Shown piece by piece: positions 31,302 to 40,797 of a DNA stretch of 64,000 bases. Numbering within the stretch: position 1 is the first letter of the stretch; the number at the start of each line of letters is the position of its first letter. The translations under genes were made by a program, and so were the position numbers. Source of the DNA: SMWN01 sp965261165. GTDB lineage: Bacteria > Pseudomonadota > Gammaproteobacteria > Eutrophobiales > Eutrophobiaceae. The DNA is taken from positions 62,001 through 126,000 of the forward strand of contig OZ253445.1 of assembly GCA_965261165.1 (NCBI GenBank), given 5' to 3'. The notes below the pieces were generated by a model. It made no database searches, was not told the DNA's origin, and saw only the letters and a program-made list of their open reading frames with translations.

Positions 31302-31752
31302 ATGCAAAATTTAATGACGATAAGGGAAGCCAGTATTTGGGCAAGTGAATATTTAGGGAAGAATGTGACTGCATCAAATATATCTTATCTAATTCAATAT
31401 GGCAGGATACCGAAAAAAGGTGATAATGGAGACGTTGTCGTAAATATAGTTGATTTGGAGGCATACTATAAAGAACACCACGAAACACAAGCAGACAGAT
31501 GGAAACGACAACTAGGAAATGACTTAAATTGGGATTTGTCATTTTCTCAGTACAAAGAGTCAGAAACAACAAAACATGTCCATCGGTTACACCCGTATAA
31601 GGGAAAATTTATTCCTCAGTTGGTTGAATATTTTTTAGATAGCCACACTGATGTCTTTAAAAAGAAAGCGTTTTTTTAGGCAGGGAGATATTATTTTAGA
31701 TCCTTTTACAGGCTCATGGTACAATGCCGGACCGGCTGAAACGAATATATAA
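31302..31752 (+). pseudogene. Truncated, frameshifted DNA methyltransferase
   Basis: The frame begins at 31302 with an ordinary N-terminus (MTIREASIWASEYLGKNV, a helix-turn-helix-like region) and reaches HRLHPYKGKFIPQLVEYFLD, a typical methylase block. A run of seven T at 31671-31677 then shifts the frame; with six T it would continue FRQGDIILDPFTGS, the start of motif I. Even with the frame restored, it departs from the family right after GS and stops at 31752, so motifs after I, including the catalytic motif IV, are missing. The intact methylase gene starts 2 bp later. I infer a deletion plus a homopolymer frameshift. Confidence 0.75.
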
Positions 31753-31753
31753 A

Positions 31754-32611
31754 ATGGCAATCACAGCAGATATTTACCTCGGCGATAGCAAAGAGAAATT
31801 AAAACTTATTCCAAATGATTCTGTTGATCTCATTGTTACATCGCCTCCCTATGCAGACCAACGCAAAAGCACATACGGCGGCATTCATCCGGATAAATAT
31901 GTTGATTGGTTCATGCCCATATCAGAACAACTTTTACGTGTTCTTAAGCCGACTGGGACCTTTGTCTTAAATATCAAGGAAAAAGTCGTGCATGGAGAGC
32001 GCAGTGTGTATGTGATAGATGTTATTTTAGAAATGCGTAAGCAGGGGTGGTTGTGGACCGAAGAGCTGATATGGCACAAAAAAAATTGCTATCCGGGGAA
32101 ATGGCCTAATCGTTTTCGCGATGCGTGGGAACGGTTACTTCAATTTAATAAAGATAGAAAATTTAATATGTATCAGGAGGAAGTGATGGTTCCAATGGGG
32201 GATTGGGCAAATTCAAGATTAAAAAACCTTTCCGAAACAGATAAAACTCGTGATATTTCAAAAGTAGGTAGCGGTTTCGGCAAAAATATTTCAAATTGGC
32301 TTGAGCGAGACAAGGCGTATCCAACCAATGTGTTGCATTTAGCGACCGAATGCAACAACAAGCATCATAGTGCAACATTCCCGGCGGATTTGCCGCGCTG
32401 GTTTATCAAATTGTTCACGCAAGAAAATGATTTGGTGCTTGATCCTTTTATGGGTTCGGGGACAACATTAATTGTTGCTAATCAAATGAGACGAAATTCG
32501 ATAGGTATTGACATTGTTCCTGAATATTGTGAAATGCTAAAAAGCCGACTAAATCCAATTGAGATGCATCGATGCGACCCAAAGACAAAACATGAATCCA
32601 TTAAATATTAG
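31754..32611 (+). CDS. DNA methyltransferase (N4-cytosine/N6-adenine, TSPPY type)
   Basis: A 285-residue beta-class methyltransferase: IYLGDSKEKLKLIPNDSVDLI, catalytic motif IV TSPPYADQR near residue 34, and the SAM-binding motif I DPFMGSGTTLIVANQM near 231. The TSPPY tetrad is characteristic of N4-cytosine enzymes, with N6-adenine also possible. It overlaps the next gene, a restriction endonuclease, by 20 bp, so it is probably its protecting partner. An ATG at 31724 would add ten residues that derive from the broken methylase frame, so I start at 31754. Recognition is not proved; endonuclease similarity suggests a GGNCC-containing site. Confidence 0.88.
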   Translation: MAITADIYLGDSKEKLKLIPNDSVDLIVTSPPYADQRKSTYGGIHPDKYVDWFMPISEQLLRVLKPTGTFVLNIKEKVVHGERSVYVIDVILEMRKQGWLWTEELIWHKKNCYPGKWPNRFRDAWERLLQFNKDRKFNMYQEEVMVPMGDWANSRLKNLSETDKTRDISKVGSGFGKNISNWLERDKAYPTNVLHLATECNNKHHSATFPADLPRWFIKLFTQENDLVLDPFMGSGTTLIVANQMRRNSIGIDIVPEYCEMLKSRLNPIEMHRCDPKTKHESIKY

Positions 32612-33347
32612 CGATGTGTCGGCTTATGTTGAAAATAACATCAGTGTTTTTCATCAAAAACGCATACGAAGTCTTGATACATTAAAACTGTCAAAGGTAC
32701 TTAAGCGGAAAAACCCATATTTGTTCAAAGCCAAATATGTTTTAACTACTGAGCAAATCATAAAAGGGTCAGTGAATGCACATATATCCTCAAATGAAGA
32801 AACCATTTTTGGAGATTGGCTGGAAGGACTGGCTATTTTTGTTAACGATAAAGTTTATGGTGGTCGTAAATCGGGCATCACCGGCATTGACCTTGAGTTT
32901 GACGCTAACAAAAAACGATACCTTGTTGCAATTAAATCTGGGCCGAATTGGGGCAATAGCTCGCAAATAATCAAAATGAAAAATGATTTCATCACGGCAA
33001 AGAAAGCATTAAGAACCAGTAATTCCCAGCTCAACATCGTTGCTGTCAATGGTTGTTGCTATGGCAAAGACAATAATCCAGATAAAGGCGGATATTTCAA
33101 ATATTGCGGTCAGCAATTTTGGTGTTTTATTTCAGGTGACAACCAGTTATTCGCAAAAATTATTGAACCGATTGGTTATCAAGCCAAAGAAAGAAACAAT
33201 GATTTTTTAACCGTGTATTCACAGATGATCAATAAATTTTCTAAAGAATTTGCCGAGATGTTTTGTAAGAATAATGGCGAGATTGATTGGGATGAGCTTG
33301 TTCGTTTCAATTCTGCGGCAGAAAAAACAAAAGAAAAAGCAAAATAA
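32592..33347 (+). CDS. Type II restriction endonuclease (PmeII/EcoO109I-like)
   Basis: A 251-residue protein. The central block GDWLEGLAIFVNDKVYGG, GITGIDLEFD, then YLVAIKSGPNWGNSSQ contains a PD-(D/E)XK-type active site (Asp in GIDLEF; AIK) typical of endonucleases related to EcoO109I (RGGNCCY) and PmeII. It starts inside the methylase 3' end. The reading frame is intact and at full length, unlike the second endonuclease gene 300 bp downstream. Site preference is inferred from family only. After it comes a 17-bp minisatellite. Confidence 0.78.
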   Translation: MNPLNISDVSAYVENNISVFHQKRIRSLDTLKLSKVLKRKNPYLFKAKYVLTTEQIIKGSVNAHISSNEETIFGDWLEGLAIFVNDKVYGGRKSGITGIDLEFDANKKRYLVAIKSGPNWGNSSQIIKMKNDFITAKKALRTSNSQLNIVAVNGCCYGKDNNPDKGGYFKYCGQQFWCFISGDNQLFAKIIEPIGYQAKERNNDFLTVYSQMINKFSKEFAEMFCKNNGEIDWDELVRFNSAAEKTKEKAK

Positions 33348-33368
33348 ACATAAACAATTACCCGCTTA

Positions 33369-33531
33369 AGACCTTTGCACTTGTGCCCTGTGGGTACTTG
33401 TGCCCTGTGGGTACTTGTGCCCTGTGGGTACTTGTGCCCTGTGGGTACTTGTGCCCTGTGGGTACTTGTGCCCTGTGGGTACTTGTGCCCTGTGGGTACT
33501 TGTGCCCTGTGGGTACTTGTGCCCTGTGGGT
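33369..33531. repeat. Nine-copy 17-bp minisatellite with a GAGACC-type arm
   Basis: After AAGACCTTTGC (left arm, 33369-33379) the 17-bp unit ACTTGTGCCCTGTGGGT is repeated exactly nine times (33379-33531) without a single change. The same unit occurs once in the arm and loop of the 45-bp palindrome at 10662 and in a slightly longer 18-bp form at 45870. No right arm was found. Long open frames across it are artefacts of the repeat. Confidence 0.92.
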
Positions 33532-33623
33532 ATAAATCAAAATACTGGCAGAAGAAAGAGCCTTGTTGAAAAAACTAGCTCGGCGTATTCTGAAACCATT
33601 TTTCATTTGCAAGCAAAATAGCA

Positions 33624-34404
33624 ATGGCATTGGCTCAAGAGCAACTAGAAGCGGTTAAGCAGACGATTAAAAATCGTTTGCAAGATAAATTTAACGCTTA
33701 CAATCCAAGCCCAGCGGTGATGCCGTTTCATACTCGATTGCTCGGCAAAGACCGGCTGGCACTTTATTCTTTTCATACATTCCCTGAATACTAATTTTGA
33801 TACAACCATTTTTGAACCGGTGGCAGTATCACTAGCCGCCAGCAGGTTTAAGGTTGTAAAGCCGCAGGCAAAATCGGGCACACGAATAAGTGCTGATGCT
33901 CAAGCTGAAATCCAGAAAATAATGGATGACTTGACGACCGCAACTAAAATTCCTGATAAAACAGCCGAAATAGAAAGCATTAGACAAGTTTGTCAAACAG
34001 GACAGATTAGAACGGTTAAACCAACCAGAGTCGATGTCTATCTTGAAAGCAATGCCGGAGAAATATACCTCATTGATCTAAAAACTGCCAAACCAAACAA
34101 AGGTGGATTTAAGGAATATAAGCGGACACTTTTAGAATGGGTCGCAGCTGCTTTATTGCAAAACCCAGCAGCAAAAATTCATACCCTGATTGCTATACCA
34201 TACAATCCCTATGCGCCAAAACCATATAGTCGCTGGACAATGGCGGGTATGCTTGATTTAGATAATGAATTAAAAGTTGCCGAAGAGTTTTGGGATTTTC
34301 TCGGTGGTGATGGGGCTTATAATGACTTGTTAGATTGTTTCGAGTGTGTGGGGATTGAGCTGTGCGCTGAAATTGATGAATATTTTCAACAGTTTAATAA
34401 ATAA
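33624..34404 (+). pseudogene. Frameshifted type II restriction endonuclease (TdeIII-like)
   Basis: From the ATG at 33624 the frame reads LAQEQLEAVKQTIKNRL and MPFHTRLLGKDRLALYSF, then breaks after an extra C at about 33774. Deleting that base continues IHSLNTNFDTTIFEPVA into the open frame that ends at 34404 with RTLLEWVAAALLQNPAAKIH, IAIPYNPYAPKPYSRWT and EEFWDFLGGDGAYNDLLDC. This is the TdeIII endonuclease family (TdeIII cuts GGNCC). As read, only 56 residues would be made from the first frame. It could be a real mutation or a sequencing error; the absence of a methylase partner favours decay. Confidence 0.8.
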
Positions 34405-34434
34405 ATTAGTTCAAACTCAATTAGTTCAAACTCA
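34405..34434. repeat. Two tandem copies of ATTAGTTCAAACTCA
   Basis: The identical 15-bp units (34405-34419 and 34420-34434) follow directly on the endonuclease stop codon and may mark the end of the restriction-modification island. Confidence 0.8.
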
Positions 34435-34583
34435 AGCAGAGGGTAAATTATGTAAAGCCCTTGAATGGTTCGCATACTTATTTTTCTTCATCATAACAAC
34501 GGGCTGATACCACTTTGAACTTACTGTGCTGGTAAAGACCCTATTCTGATTGCCTGCCATCTGGTTGATAACAGATTTTAATT

Positions 34584-35825
34584 TTAAAAAGGTTGCACCT
34601 CGACAATAGTCCCTGATTCAACAGAAGTACTTTCCATCGGTAAGATAATGAAACAATTAGCTTGTGACATGGAGCGCAAAATACCTGAGCCTTGTGCGCC
34701 TGTTTTTTTCACTACCCATTGATTGGCTTTATCACGTTCAAGGATGCCGCGTTGATATTCTACGCGGCCGGGTTTTTTCTTTAATTTCGAGATGCAGGGC
34801 ACTTGCATGGTAAATGTATCTGTTTTTATTTCTGCCATTAGATATCTGAGAGCAGGTTTAACAAATTGTGAGAATGTCACCATCACAGAGACAGGGTTGC
34901 CTGGCAAGCCAAAAAAATGGGCATTTTTTATTTTACCAAAGGCCAGTGGTCTCCCGGGTTTTATGGCGACTTTCCAGAAATTTACTGTGCCGGTTTCTTG
35001 TAGAATTTCTTTTACGTAATCAGCTTCGCCAACAGAGACGCCGCCTGTTGTAATAATGACATCGGCCTGAGTTGTGGCACTTTCAAAGGCTTGCTGCAGA
35101 TCTTCGCGATTATCTCGAATGATGCCCATATCTATGATGTTGACATTGAGTTCTGACAGCATACCAAACAGGGTGTATCTATTACTGTCGTAGATATTAC
35201 CATTTTTTAGTTCTTCGCCGATTGAAGATAGTTCGTCACCAGTAGAAAAAAATGCGATACGTAATTTACGTGTAACATTTGCTTCGCCAATACCTAATGA
35301 TGCGATTACTCCAATATCAGCTGAGCTTATTCGAGCGCCTTTTTCTAGCACAACATCTTTAACCGCAATATCTTCACCTGCCTGCCTTACGTTGGAGCCA
35401 GGTTTGATCTCTGAATCAATCAGTATTTCGTCATCTGTTCTTTCAACATGCTCTTGCATAATGACCGTGTCAGTAGTATCTGGCATAACTGCGCCTGTCA
35501 TAATACGGACACATTCACCTTTCCCAACTTTCCCTTGATAAGGTTTTCCAGCGAATGCTGCGCCAATTATTTTAATTTTCGACGTTTTTTCTTGCGGGAT
35601 ATCTTTTCTGTGTAAGGCATAGCCATCCATTGCTGAGTTAGTTGCCGTAGGGACGTTCAAAGACGAGATAATATCTGTTGCCAGGACGCGATTAAGAGAT
35701 TCTCTTACAGGAACAACTTCAGATTCTGATATGGGTGATATAGCAGTATAGATATGATTTAGCGCATCGCTTACCATCAGGGAGTTTGGATCAAAATCAT
35801 CTATGCAACTATTTTGTTTGTTCAT
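34584..35825 (-). CDS. moeA: Molybdopterin molybdenumtransferase MoeA
   Basis: A 413-residue protein of family length: SVPTATNSAMDGYALH near the N-terminus (here NVPTATNSAMDGYAL, about 60-75), MTGAVMPDTTDTVIMQEHV near 111, the MoCF domain with FFSTGDELSSIGEEL near 191 and TTGGVSVGEADYVKE near 257, and GLPGNPVSVMVTF near 307. It inserts molybdate into adenylated molybdopterin; the same step may use tungstate for the AOR. It lies 7 bp after mobB in the minus-strand operon moaA-fdhD-mobA-mobB-moeA. Confidence 0.94.
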   Translation of the reverse strand: MNKQNSCIDDFDPNSLMVSDALNHIYTAISPISESEVVPVRESLNRVLATDIISSLNVPTATNSAMDGYALHRKDIPQEKTSKIKIIGAAFAGKPYQGKVGKGECVRIMTGAVMPDTTDTVIMQEHVERTDDEILIDSEIKPGSNVRQAGEDIAVKDVVLEKGARISSADIGVIASLGIGEANVTRKLRIAFFSTGDELSSIGEELKNGNIYDSNRYTLFGMLSELNVNIIDMGIIRDNREDLQQAFESATTQADVIITTGGVSVGEADYVKEILQETGTVNFWKVAIKPGRPLAFGKIKNAHFFGLPGNPVSVMVTFSQFVKPALRYLMAEIKTDTFTMQVPCISKLKKKPGRVEYQRGILERDKANQWVVKKTGAQGSGILRSMSQANCFIILPMESTSVESGTIVEVQPF

Positions 35826-35832
35826 TTTTGTT

Positions 35833-36360
35833 TCAGCGCTCGTTGTTCATTATATGCTTACATATAAATGTTGCGATTCGTTTCGGGCTGTTAATATCCA
35901 GCATAGGCAAGTCTGTTTCAACAGTTAAAGGTTCGTCGGTCGCAATTGCAATGACATTGTTATCATTAGGAAAAAATAAGTCATTGCCAAGGGAAGGTCT
36001 GACCAGTTCTATCTTTGGGATTGTTTCAAGTTTAAAGCCTTCAACCAATATTAAATCAAGATTATCCTGGTCCAGCCGTTGAATATGATCATACAGAGTA
36101 AATTTCTGATCTTTCTCAGCATCGACCATAAGTGCCCAACGATTGACCGAACCGATTAACATTTCACTGGCTCCGGCTTTTTTTAATTTATAACTGTCTT
36201 TGCCTGGTTGGTCGATGTCAAAAGCATGATGCGCATGTTTAATGATGCCTATGCGAATGCCTTTATCGGAAAGAATGGAGATTAATTTAATTAAAAGCGT
36301 GGTTTTCCCAGTGCCACTATATGCAGTGAAGCCGACAAGTGGTGTTTTTATTTTATTCAT
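35833..36360 (-). CDS. mobB: Molybdopterin-guanine dinucleotide biosynthesis adapter MobB
   Basis: A 175-residue P-loop GTPase: GFTAYSGTGKTTLLIKLI (Walker A at residues 10-27), IKHAHHAFDIDQPGKDSYK and VEGFKLETIPKIE. MobB helps MobA attach GMP to molybdopterin to form the bis-MGD cofactor of formate dehydrogenases. The start overlaps the mobA stop by 8 bp. Confidence 0.93.
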   Translation of the reverse strand: MNKIKTPLVGFTAYSGTGKTTLLIKLISILSDKGIRIGIIKHAHHAFDIDQPGKDSYKLKKAGASEMLIGSVNRWALMVDAEKDQKFTLYDHIQRLDQDNLDLILVEGFKLETIPKIELVRPSLGNDLFFPNDNNVIAIATDEPLTVETDLPMLDINSPKRIATFICKHIMNNER

Positions 36361-36952
36361 TAAACTCTAATTTAAGTTCTAATGTTGTTAGTTCTTCAGC
36401 CGAGTTTACGTTTATGAATGTATCTGGCTGCTTGGAAAAATCGGCAATAGCTAAACGATGTTTTTTGAACCATTTGTCAATTTTACGTTCGCCCTTATTC
36501 AAGAATTCAAGTATTGAAGGAAGTAATTCAGATTTCATTAGTGTAAAGACAGGTTGTAATCTTCCATTAGAATGGGCTGCACAAATTTCTGCATCTTCAT
36601 CTTGCAATGTTAAATAAAGCTTATGCACCAGATCATCAGATATCAAGGGGGAGTCGCAGGGCACAGTGACAACAAAAGGTGTTTTTGCCGCCTGTAAGCC
36701 ACTAGCCATGCCAGCCAATGGTCCACAGTAGTTTTCAATCAGGTCAGCGACAACGGGATATCCATATTTTTCATAGATTTCATGGTTTCTATTTGCATTG
36801 ATAATAATGTCGTCTACCTGTGATTCAATCGTGTTTAATACATATTCAATCATCGGTTTCCGGGCAAGCTGGATAAGTCCCTTGTCTTCTCCGCCCATTC
36901 GTCTTGCCTGTCCACCGGCAAGGATGATGCCCGTAATATTGCCCGTTGCCAT
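36353..36952 (-). CDS. mobA: Molybdenum cofactor guanylyltransferase MobA
   Basis: A 199-residue nucleotidyltransferase with IILAGGQARRMGGEDKGLI (residues 9-27), VVADLIENYCGPLAGMASGL and VPCDSPLISDDL. It transfers GMP from GTP to the Mo-molybdopterin. It begins 5 bp after fdhD stops. With MobB it makes the dinucleotide cofactor needed by FdhD-dependent formate dehydrogenases. Confidence 0.94.
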   Translation of the reverse strand: MATGNITGIILAGGQARRMGGEDKGLIQLARKPMIEYVLNTIESQVDDIIINANRNHEIYEKYGYPVVADLIENYCGPLAGMASGLQAAKTPFVVTVPCDSPLISDDLVHKLYLTLQDEDAEICAAHSNGRLQPVFTLMKSELLPSILEFLNKGERKIDKWFKKHRLAIADFSKQPDTFINVNSAEELTTLELKLEFNE

Positions 36953-36957
36953 CTTGA

Positions 36958-37842
36958 TTATTTCTGCTGTGTTTGCTTTGTGTTTGCAACTTCAAGTTTA
37001 TCAGGTAACTCGACATCAAATTCAACATTTTCTGAGCCGTTGTAAATGAGAAAATGCTTGCCCTTGGCTCTTGAAAATAATGTAACGTCCATATCACGTG
37101 CTATTTGCAGACCCATATGTGTAATGCCTGATCGTGAGAGTAGGGTTGGTACGCCCATTTGTGCGACTTTAATCACCATTTCTGAGGTCAGGCGACCTGT
37201 TGTATAGAAAAGTTTGTCTTTACCATCAATATCATTGAGCCACATTTCGCCTGCGATGGCATCAACAGCATTATGCCTACCGACATCTTCTTTAAAGGAG
37301 AGTATCTCAGTGTTGTGGCACAAAGCGCAGCCATGTACAGCGCCAGCGTTTTTGTAGACATCGTTGTACGCATTCAAATTTTTTAATGTCGCATAAATAT
37401 CTGATTGCTTAAATTTATGAGGGGTAATTTGAACGTTATCTAACTGTTCCATTATATTACCAAAGATGGTGCCTTGGCCACAGCCAGTAGTGACTGTGCG
37501 TGTCTCCAGTCGTTCATGCCAATGAGTATTTTTTTCTGTGGTTGTCACGGCGACTGCATTGACATCCCAATCCACCTGGACAGATTTGATTTCCCGAATA
37601 TCATTAAAAAAATCCTGATTTTTAAGGTAACCTAATGCCAGTAATTCGGGTTGGCAACCTAGGGTCATTAACGTGACGACCTCAAAGCGATCCACATAGA
37701 TTGTCAGTGGTTGTTCATCAGCAATTTGCATGTTTCGCTGATTTTGATACTCGTCAACAGCGAGTGTAGCCTGAGTAGGATCTAATCCAGCATCTGTCAT
37801 CTCTGGATGATAATTTGCGGACATGCTATCCGCCAGTGACAT
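36958..37842 (-). CDS. fdhD: Sulphur carrier FdhD for formate dehydrogenase
   Basis: A 294-residue protein with TVTTGCGQGT (the conserved Cys near residue 121), VHGCALCHNTEILSFKEDVGRHNAVDAIAG (trimmed: KEDVGRHNAVDAIAG near 183) and LTSEMVIKVAQMGVPTLLSRS. FdhD carries the sulphur from IscS to the molybdenum of formate dehydrogenase, so such an enzyme must be encoded elsewhere. The cysteine motif has one cysteine (GCGQG) instead of the C-x-x-C of E. coli, as in many homologues. The start overlaps moaA by 17 bp; an ATG six codons later is possible. The N-terminal 20 residues are poorly conserved. Confidence 0.9.
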   Translation of the reverse strand: MSLADSMSANYHPEMTDAGLDPTQATLAVDEYQNQRNMQIADEQPLTIYVDRFEVVTLMTLGCQPELLALGYLKNQDFFNDIREIKSVQVDWDVNAVAVTTTEKNTHWHERLETRTVTTGCGQGTIFGNIMEQLDNVQITPHKFKQSDIYATLKNLNAYNDVYKNAGAVHGCALCHNTEILSFKEDVGRHNAVDAIAGEMWLNDIDGKDKLFYTTGRLTSEMVIKVAQMGVPTLLSRSGITHMGLQIARDMDVTLFSRAKGKHFLIYNGSENVEFDVELPDKLEVANTKQTQQK

Positions 37843-38836
37843 TCATATGCCGAAGAATCATTGGTTTGGCTTCTAGGTTAAAGTCATGGCCCTTAGGTTT
37901 AATCTTCATTGAATCACGTATTGCCTGTTTAAGATATTTCATATCTCCGGAATGACTACGAATGACATGGCGTAAATCAACCGAATGTTCTTGCCCCAGG
38001 CAGAGTAATAATCTTCCTTCACACGTAAGTCGTACACGGTTACATTGCTCACAAAAATTATGACTGTGTGGTGAGATAAAACCGATACGGGTTTCAGCAT
38101 CAGGAATTTTAAAATATTTCGATGGACCGCCTGTACTTTCCGTGGTTGGAATCAGTGTCATGGTTTTTGCAATATCGATACGTATCTGATCGCTGGAATA
38201 ATAAACTTTGGCACGATCATGATTATCAATCAGGCCTAGCGGCATTTCTTCGATAAAACTGATATCAATATTTTTATCTATGGCGAATTGAACCAGATCT
38301 ATAATTTCATCATCATTTCTATTTTTAAGGATGACGGCGTTAAGTTTGATGCGTTCAAAACCAACATCAAGGGCTGTCTGAATCCCGATTAATACATTTT
38401 CAAGCTCACCAGTACGAGTAATACGTTTAAATTTTTCTGCGTCAAGCGAATCAAGACTGATATTAATGCGTTTTACTCCAGCATCTTTTAATTCCCTTGC
38501 TAATTTGGGAAGTTGTGAACCATTTGTGGTTGTCACCAATTCACGCAAGCCAGGTAATTGGCCGACATCCCGGAATAATTTAATGATGTTTCTACGAATT
38601 AGAGGTTCACCACCTGTGATTCGAATTTTATCAACACCAAGCTCAATAAATGCTTGGCTAATCATGGTTAGTTCTTCGAGTGTCAGTAGCTGTGCACGAG
38701 GCATAAAATCCATTTTCTCGTCCATGCAATAGACGCAGCGGAAATCGCAGCGGTCAGTGACGGAAATTCGGACGTAATTTACTGTGCGACCAAATCTGTC
38801 GATAAGTTTTTCGCTTGGTTTGTCTGGAGAGGTCAT
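37826..38836 (-). CDS. moaA: GTP 3',8-cyclase MoaA
   Basis: A 336-residue radical SAM enzyme of usual length: CDFRCVYCMDE (SAM cluster near residue 30), RITGGEPLIRR, a second cluster motif CEQCNRVRLTCEGRLLLCLG and the C-terminal Gly-Gly required for activity (HMNVTGG). It makes the first molybdopterin intermediate from GTP. It is the first gene of the minus-strand operon, and is adjacent to a divergent OFA transporter. Confidence 0.95.
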   Translation of the reverse strand: MTSPDKPSEKLIDRFGRTVNYVRISVTDRCDFRCVYCMDEKMDFMPRAQLLTLEELTMISQAFIELGVDKIRITGGEPLIRRNIIKLFRDVGQLPGLRELVTTTNGSQLPKLARELKDAGVKRINISLDSLDAEKFKRITRTGELENVLIGIQTALDVGFERIKLNAVILKNRNDDEIIDLVQFAIDKNIDISFIEEMPLGLIDNHDRAKVYYSSDQIRIDIAKTMTLIPTTESTGGPSKYFKIPDAETRIGFISPHSHNFCEQCNRVRLTCEGRLLLCLGQEHSVDLRHVIRSHSGDMKYLKQAIRDSMKIKPKGHDFNLEAKPMILRHMNVTGG

Positions 38837-39072
38837 TTACCTACTATTTGCAGTTAAATTTGACTATATAAGTTATTAGCTAATTTTACATTGCTTGCTC
38901 TTAGAATGCACTGTAAGCACGCAATTTAGTATACTTCGCCAAGCCAATTTTTGCTGCGTTGCAATGCTAAAAGTCAGTTATTTATATGCTGCTAGCTAAG
39001 TGTGTTATATTTTGACCTGATTTTGTCGTATAAAATTTAAAACAAACTTAAGCAAAATTATTGGGGAAGAGC

Positions 39073-40797
39073 ATGGCTGGATTTTTATTAAAAGACCTAT
39101 TAAAAGACCAAATCGTCGCAAAAGATGGTTTTAATCGTTGGCTGATTATTCCTGCAGCCCTTGGTATTCACTTATGTATCGGTTCAGTTTACGCATGGAG
39201 CCTGTTTAATCCTGCTTTAATAAAACGTATCGGTGTGGTCACTAGTGCTGCAGATGATTGGGCATTGAAGAGTGTTGTCTGGGTGTTTACGGTTGCCATT
39301 GTTTTCTTGGGACTTGCAGCAGCTATAGCAGGGAAATGGCTAGAAAAGGTAGGGCCGAGAATGGTCGGTGTCGTTGCAGCATTTTGTTGGGGCGGTGGTT
39401 TTATTATAGGCGGCTTAGGCATCGTCTCAGGCCAATTATGGCTATTGTATCTAGGCTACGGTGTCATAGGCGGTTGCGGCTTAGGCTTAGGCTATGTGTC
39501 GCCAGTGAGCACTTTAATAAAATGGTTTCCAGACAGACGTGGCATGGCCACGGGCATGGCAATTATGGGATTTGGCGGCGGTGCCATGATTGCAAAGTTT
39601 ATGATCGATCCTTTCATTAGGTTTTATCATCAGCTTCCTGAATATCTTGGTTCTGTAGACTCACTCAACTTAACTATTGAATCAGGGCGCCGCATGATTG
39701 AAACCGCGGACGGGTTGAAAGAAGTGGTTGTCATTGGTGCAAATGATGTTGCCAGTATGATCGTGCAGGGACAGCAAGGTGTTTATCAAGTAGGGACGGG
39801 CACTGTTGGTGTTGCCGAAACATTTTTTACGCTTGGCGCCGTCTATTTTGTCATCATGATGTGTGCTGCTTTTGCCTATCGTTTGCCCGCAGCAGATTGG
39901 AAGCCAGAAGGTTGGGAGCCGCCAGAAGAGGGTGAGCATCATGGCAAGATGATTACCATGCATGACGTGCATATTGACGAGGCCTTGAAAACACCTCAGT
40001 TTTATCAGCTTTGGGTAATGCTCTGTTTTAATGTGACAGCTGGAATTGGGATGATAGCAGTCGCCAAAACCATGGTCAGTGAAATATTTGGTTCGTCATT
40101 ACCGAATGTAGTTGATCTAGAATTTGCAGCAACCTATGTTTTTATGCTCAGTGTTTTTAATATGATCGGTCGTTTTTTTTGGGCTAGTGCATCAGATTAT
40201 ATTGGTCGTAAAACAACTTATTATGTGTTCTTTGTATTGGGCATTATTCTTTATTCATCGATCCCCTATACGGCAACCCAAGCAAATATTAATCCATCAA
40301 TGATTTATCTGGTTTATTTTTATGCCGCGACGATGATTATTTTCACCATGTACGGGGGTGGTTTCGCAACTATTCCAGCTTACCTTGCGGATGTTTTTGG
40401 CACCAAATATGTTGGTGGAATTCACGGACGTTTATTGACTGCCTGGAGTACAGCAGGGGTTCTTGGTCCTCTGGCAATCACAACTTTACGTGAGAATGCG
40501 CTTGGTAAGGCGATTAATAGTCTCATAGAAAAAGCTGATCCTGTTGTTTTTCAGCAAACCTTTGGCGCTGGTGTTGGGCAGCTGGATGAGCTGATTGCTG
40601 CGAAAACAGTGACTATCTCGAAATTAATGGAGATTATGCCTGAGGGGACGATTGACCCAACGCCAAGTCTGTACAACACAACAATGTATTTAATGGCGGT
40701 ATTGTTATTTATTGCATTGATTTCGAATGCGATGATGCATCCAGTGCATCCAAAGCACCATATGACGGAAGAAGAACTTAAAGCCGCCGATGGCTAG
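39073..40797 (+). CDS. OFA-family MFS transporter (oxalate/formate antiporter type)
   Basis: A 574-residue permease with 12 membrane helices: IPAALGIHLCIGSVYAWSLF at the start, GYVSPVSTLIKWFPDRRGMATG (trimmed: IKWFPDRRGMATGMAIMG) in the first half and SDYIGRKTTYYVFF later. The OFA family moves small carboxylates such as oxalate, formate or lactate. A large cytoplasmic or extracellular insert between helices 6 and 7 (about residues 195-310) makes it longer than OxlT. I chose the ATG at 39073, 5 nt after GGGGAAGA; the frame is open to a TTG at 39061. It stands next to FdhD/moa genes and could handle formate made in C1 oxidation, an inference. Confidence 0.85.
   Translation: MAGFLLKDLLKDQIVAKDGFNRWLIIPAALGIHLCIGSVYAWSLFNPALIKRIGVVTSAADDWALKSVVWVFTVAIVFLGLAAAIAGKWLEKVGPRMVGVVAAFCWGGGFIIGGLGIVSGQLWLLYLGYGVIGGCGLGLGYVSPVSTLIKWFPDRRGMATGMAIMGFGGGAMIAKFMIDPFIRFYHQLPEYLGSVDSLNLTIESGRRMIETADGLKEVVVIGANDVASMIVQGQQGVYQVGTGTVGVAETFFTLGAVYFVIMMCAAFAYRLPAADWKPEGWEPPEEGEHHGKMITMHDVHIDEALKTPQFYQLWVMLCFNVTAGIGMIAVAKTMVSEIFGSSLPNVVDLEFAATYVFMLSVFNMIGRFFWASASDYIGRKTTYYVFFVLGIILYSSIPYTATQANINPSMIYLVYFYAATMIIFTMYGGGFATIPAYLADVFGTKYVGGIHGRLLTAWSTAGVLGPLAITTLRENALGKAINSLIEKADPVVFQQTFGAGVGQLDELIAAKTVTISKLMEIMPEGTIDPTPSLYNTTMYLMAVLLFIALISNAMMHPVHPKHHMTEEELKAADG

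Noticed and set aside
33379..33531. CRISPR array
   Set aside because: The units are adjacent without spacers, and no cas genes are near.
33358..33630. Long open frames through the 17-bp repeats (cysteine-, proline- and glycine-rich)
   Set aside because: They arise from the repeat unit lacking stop codons; there is no ribosome site and both strands are open.
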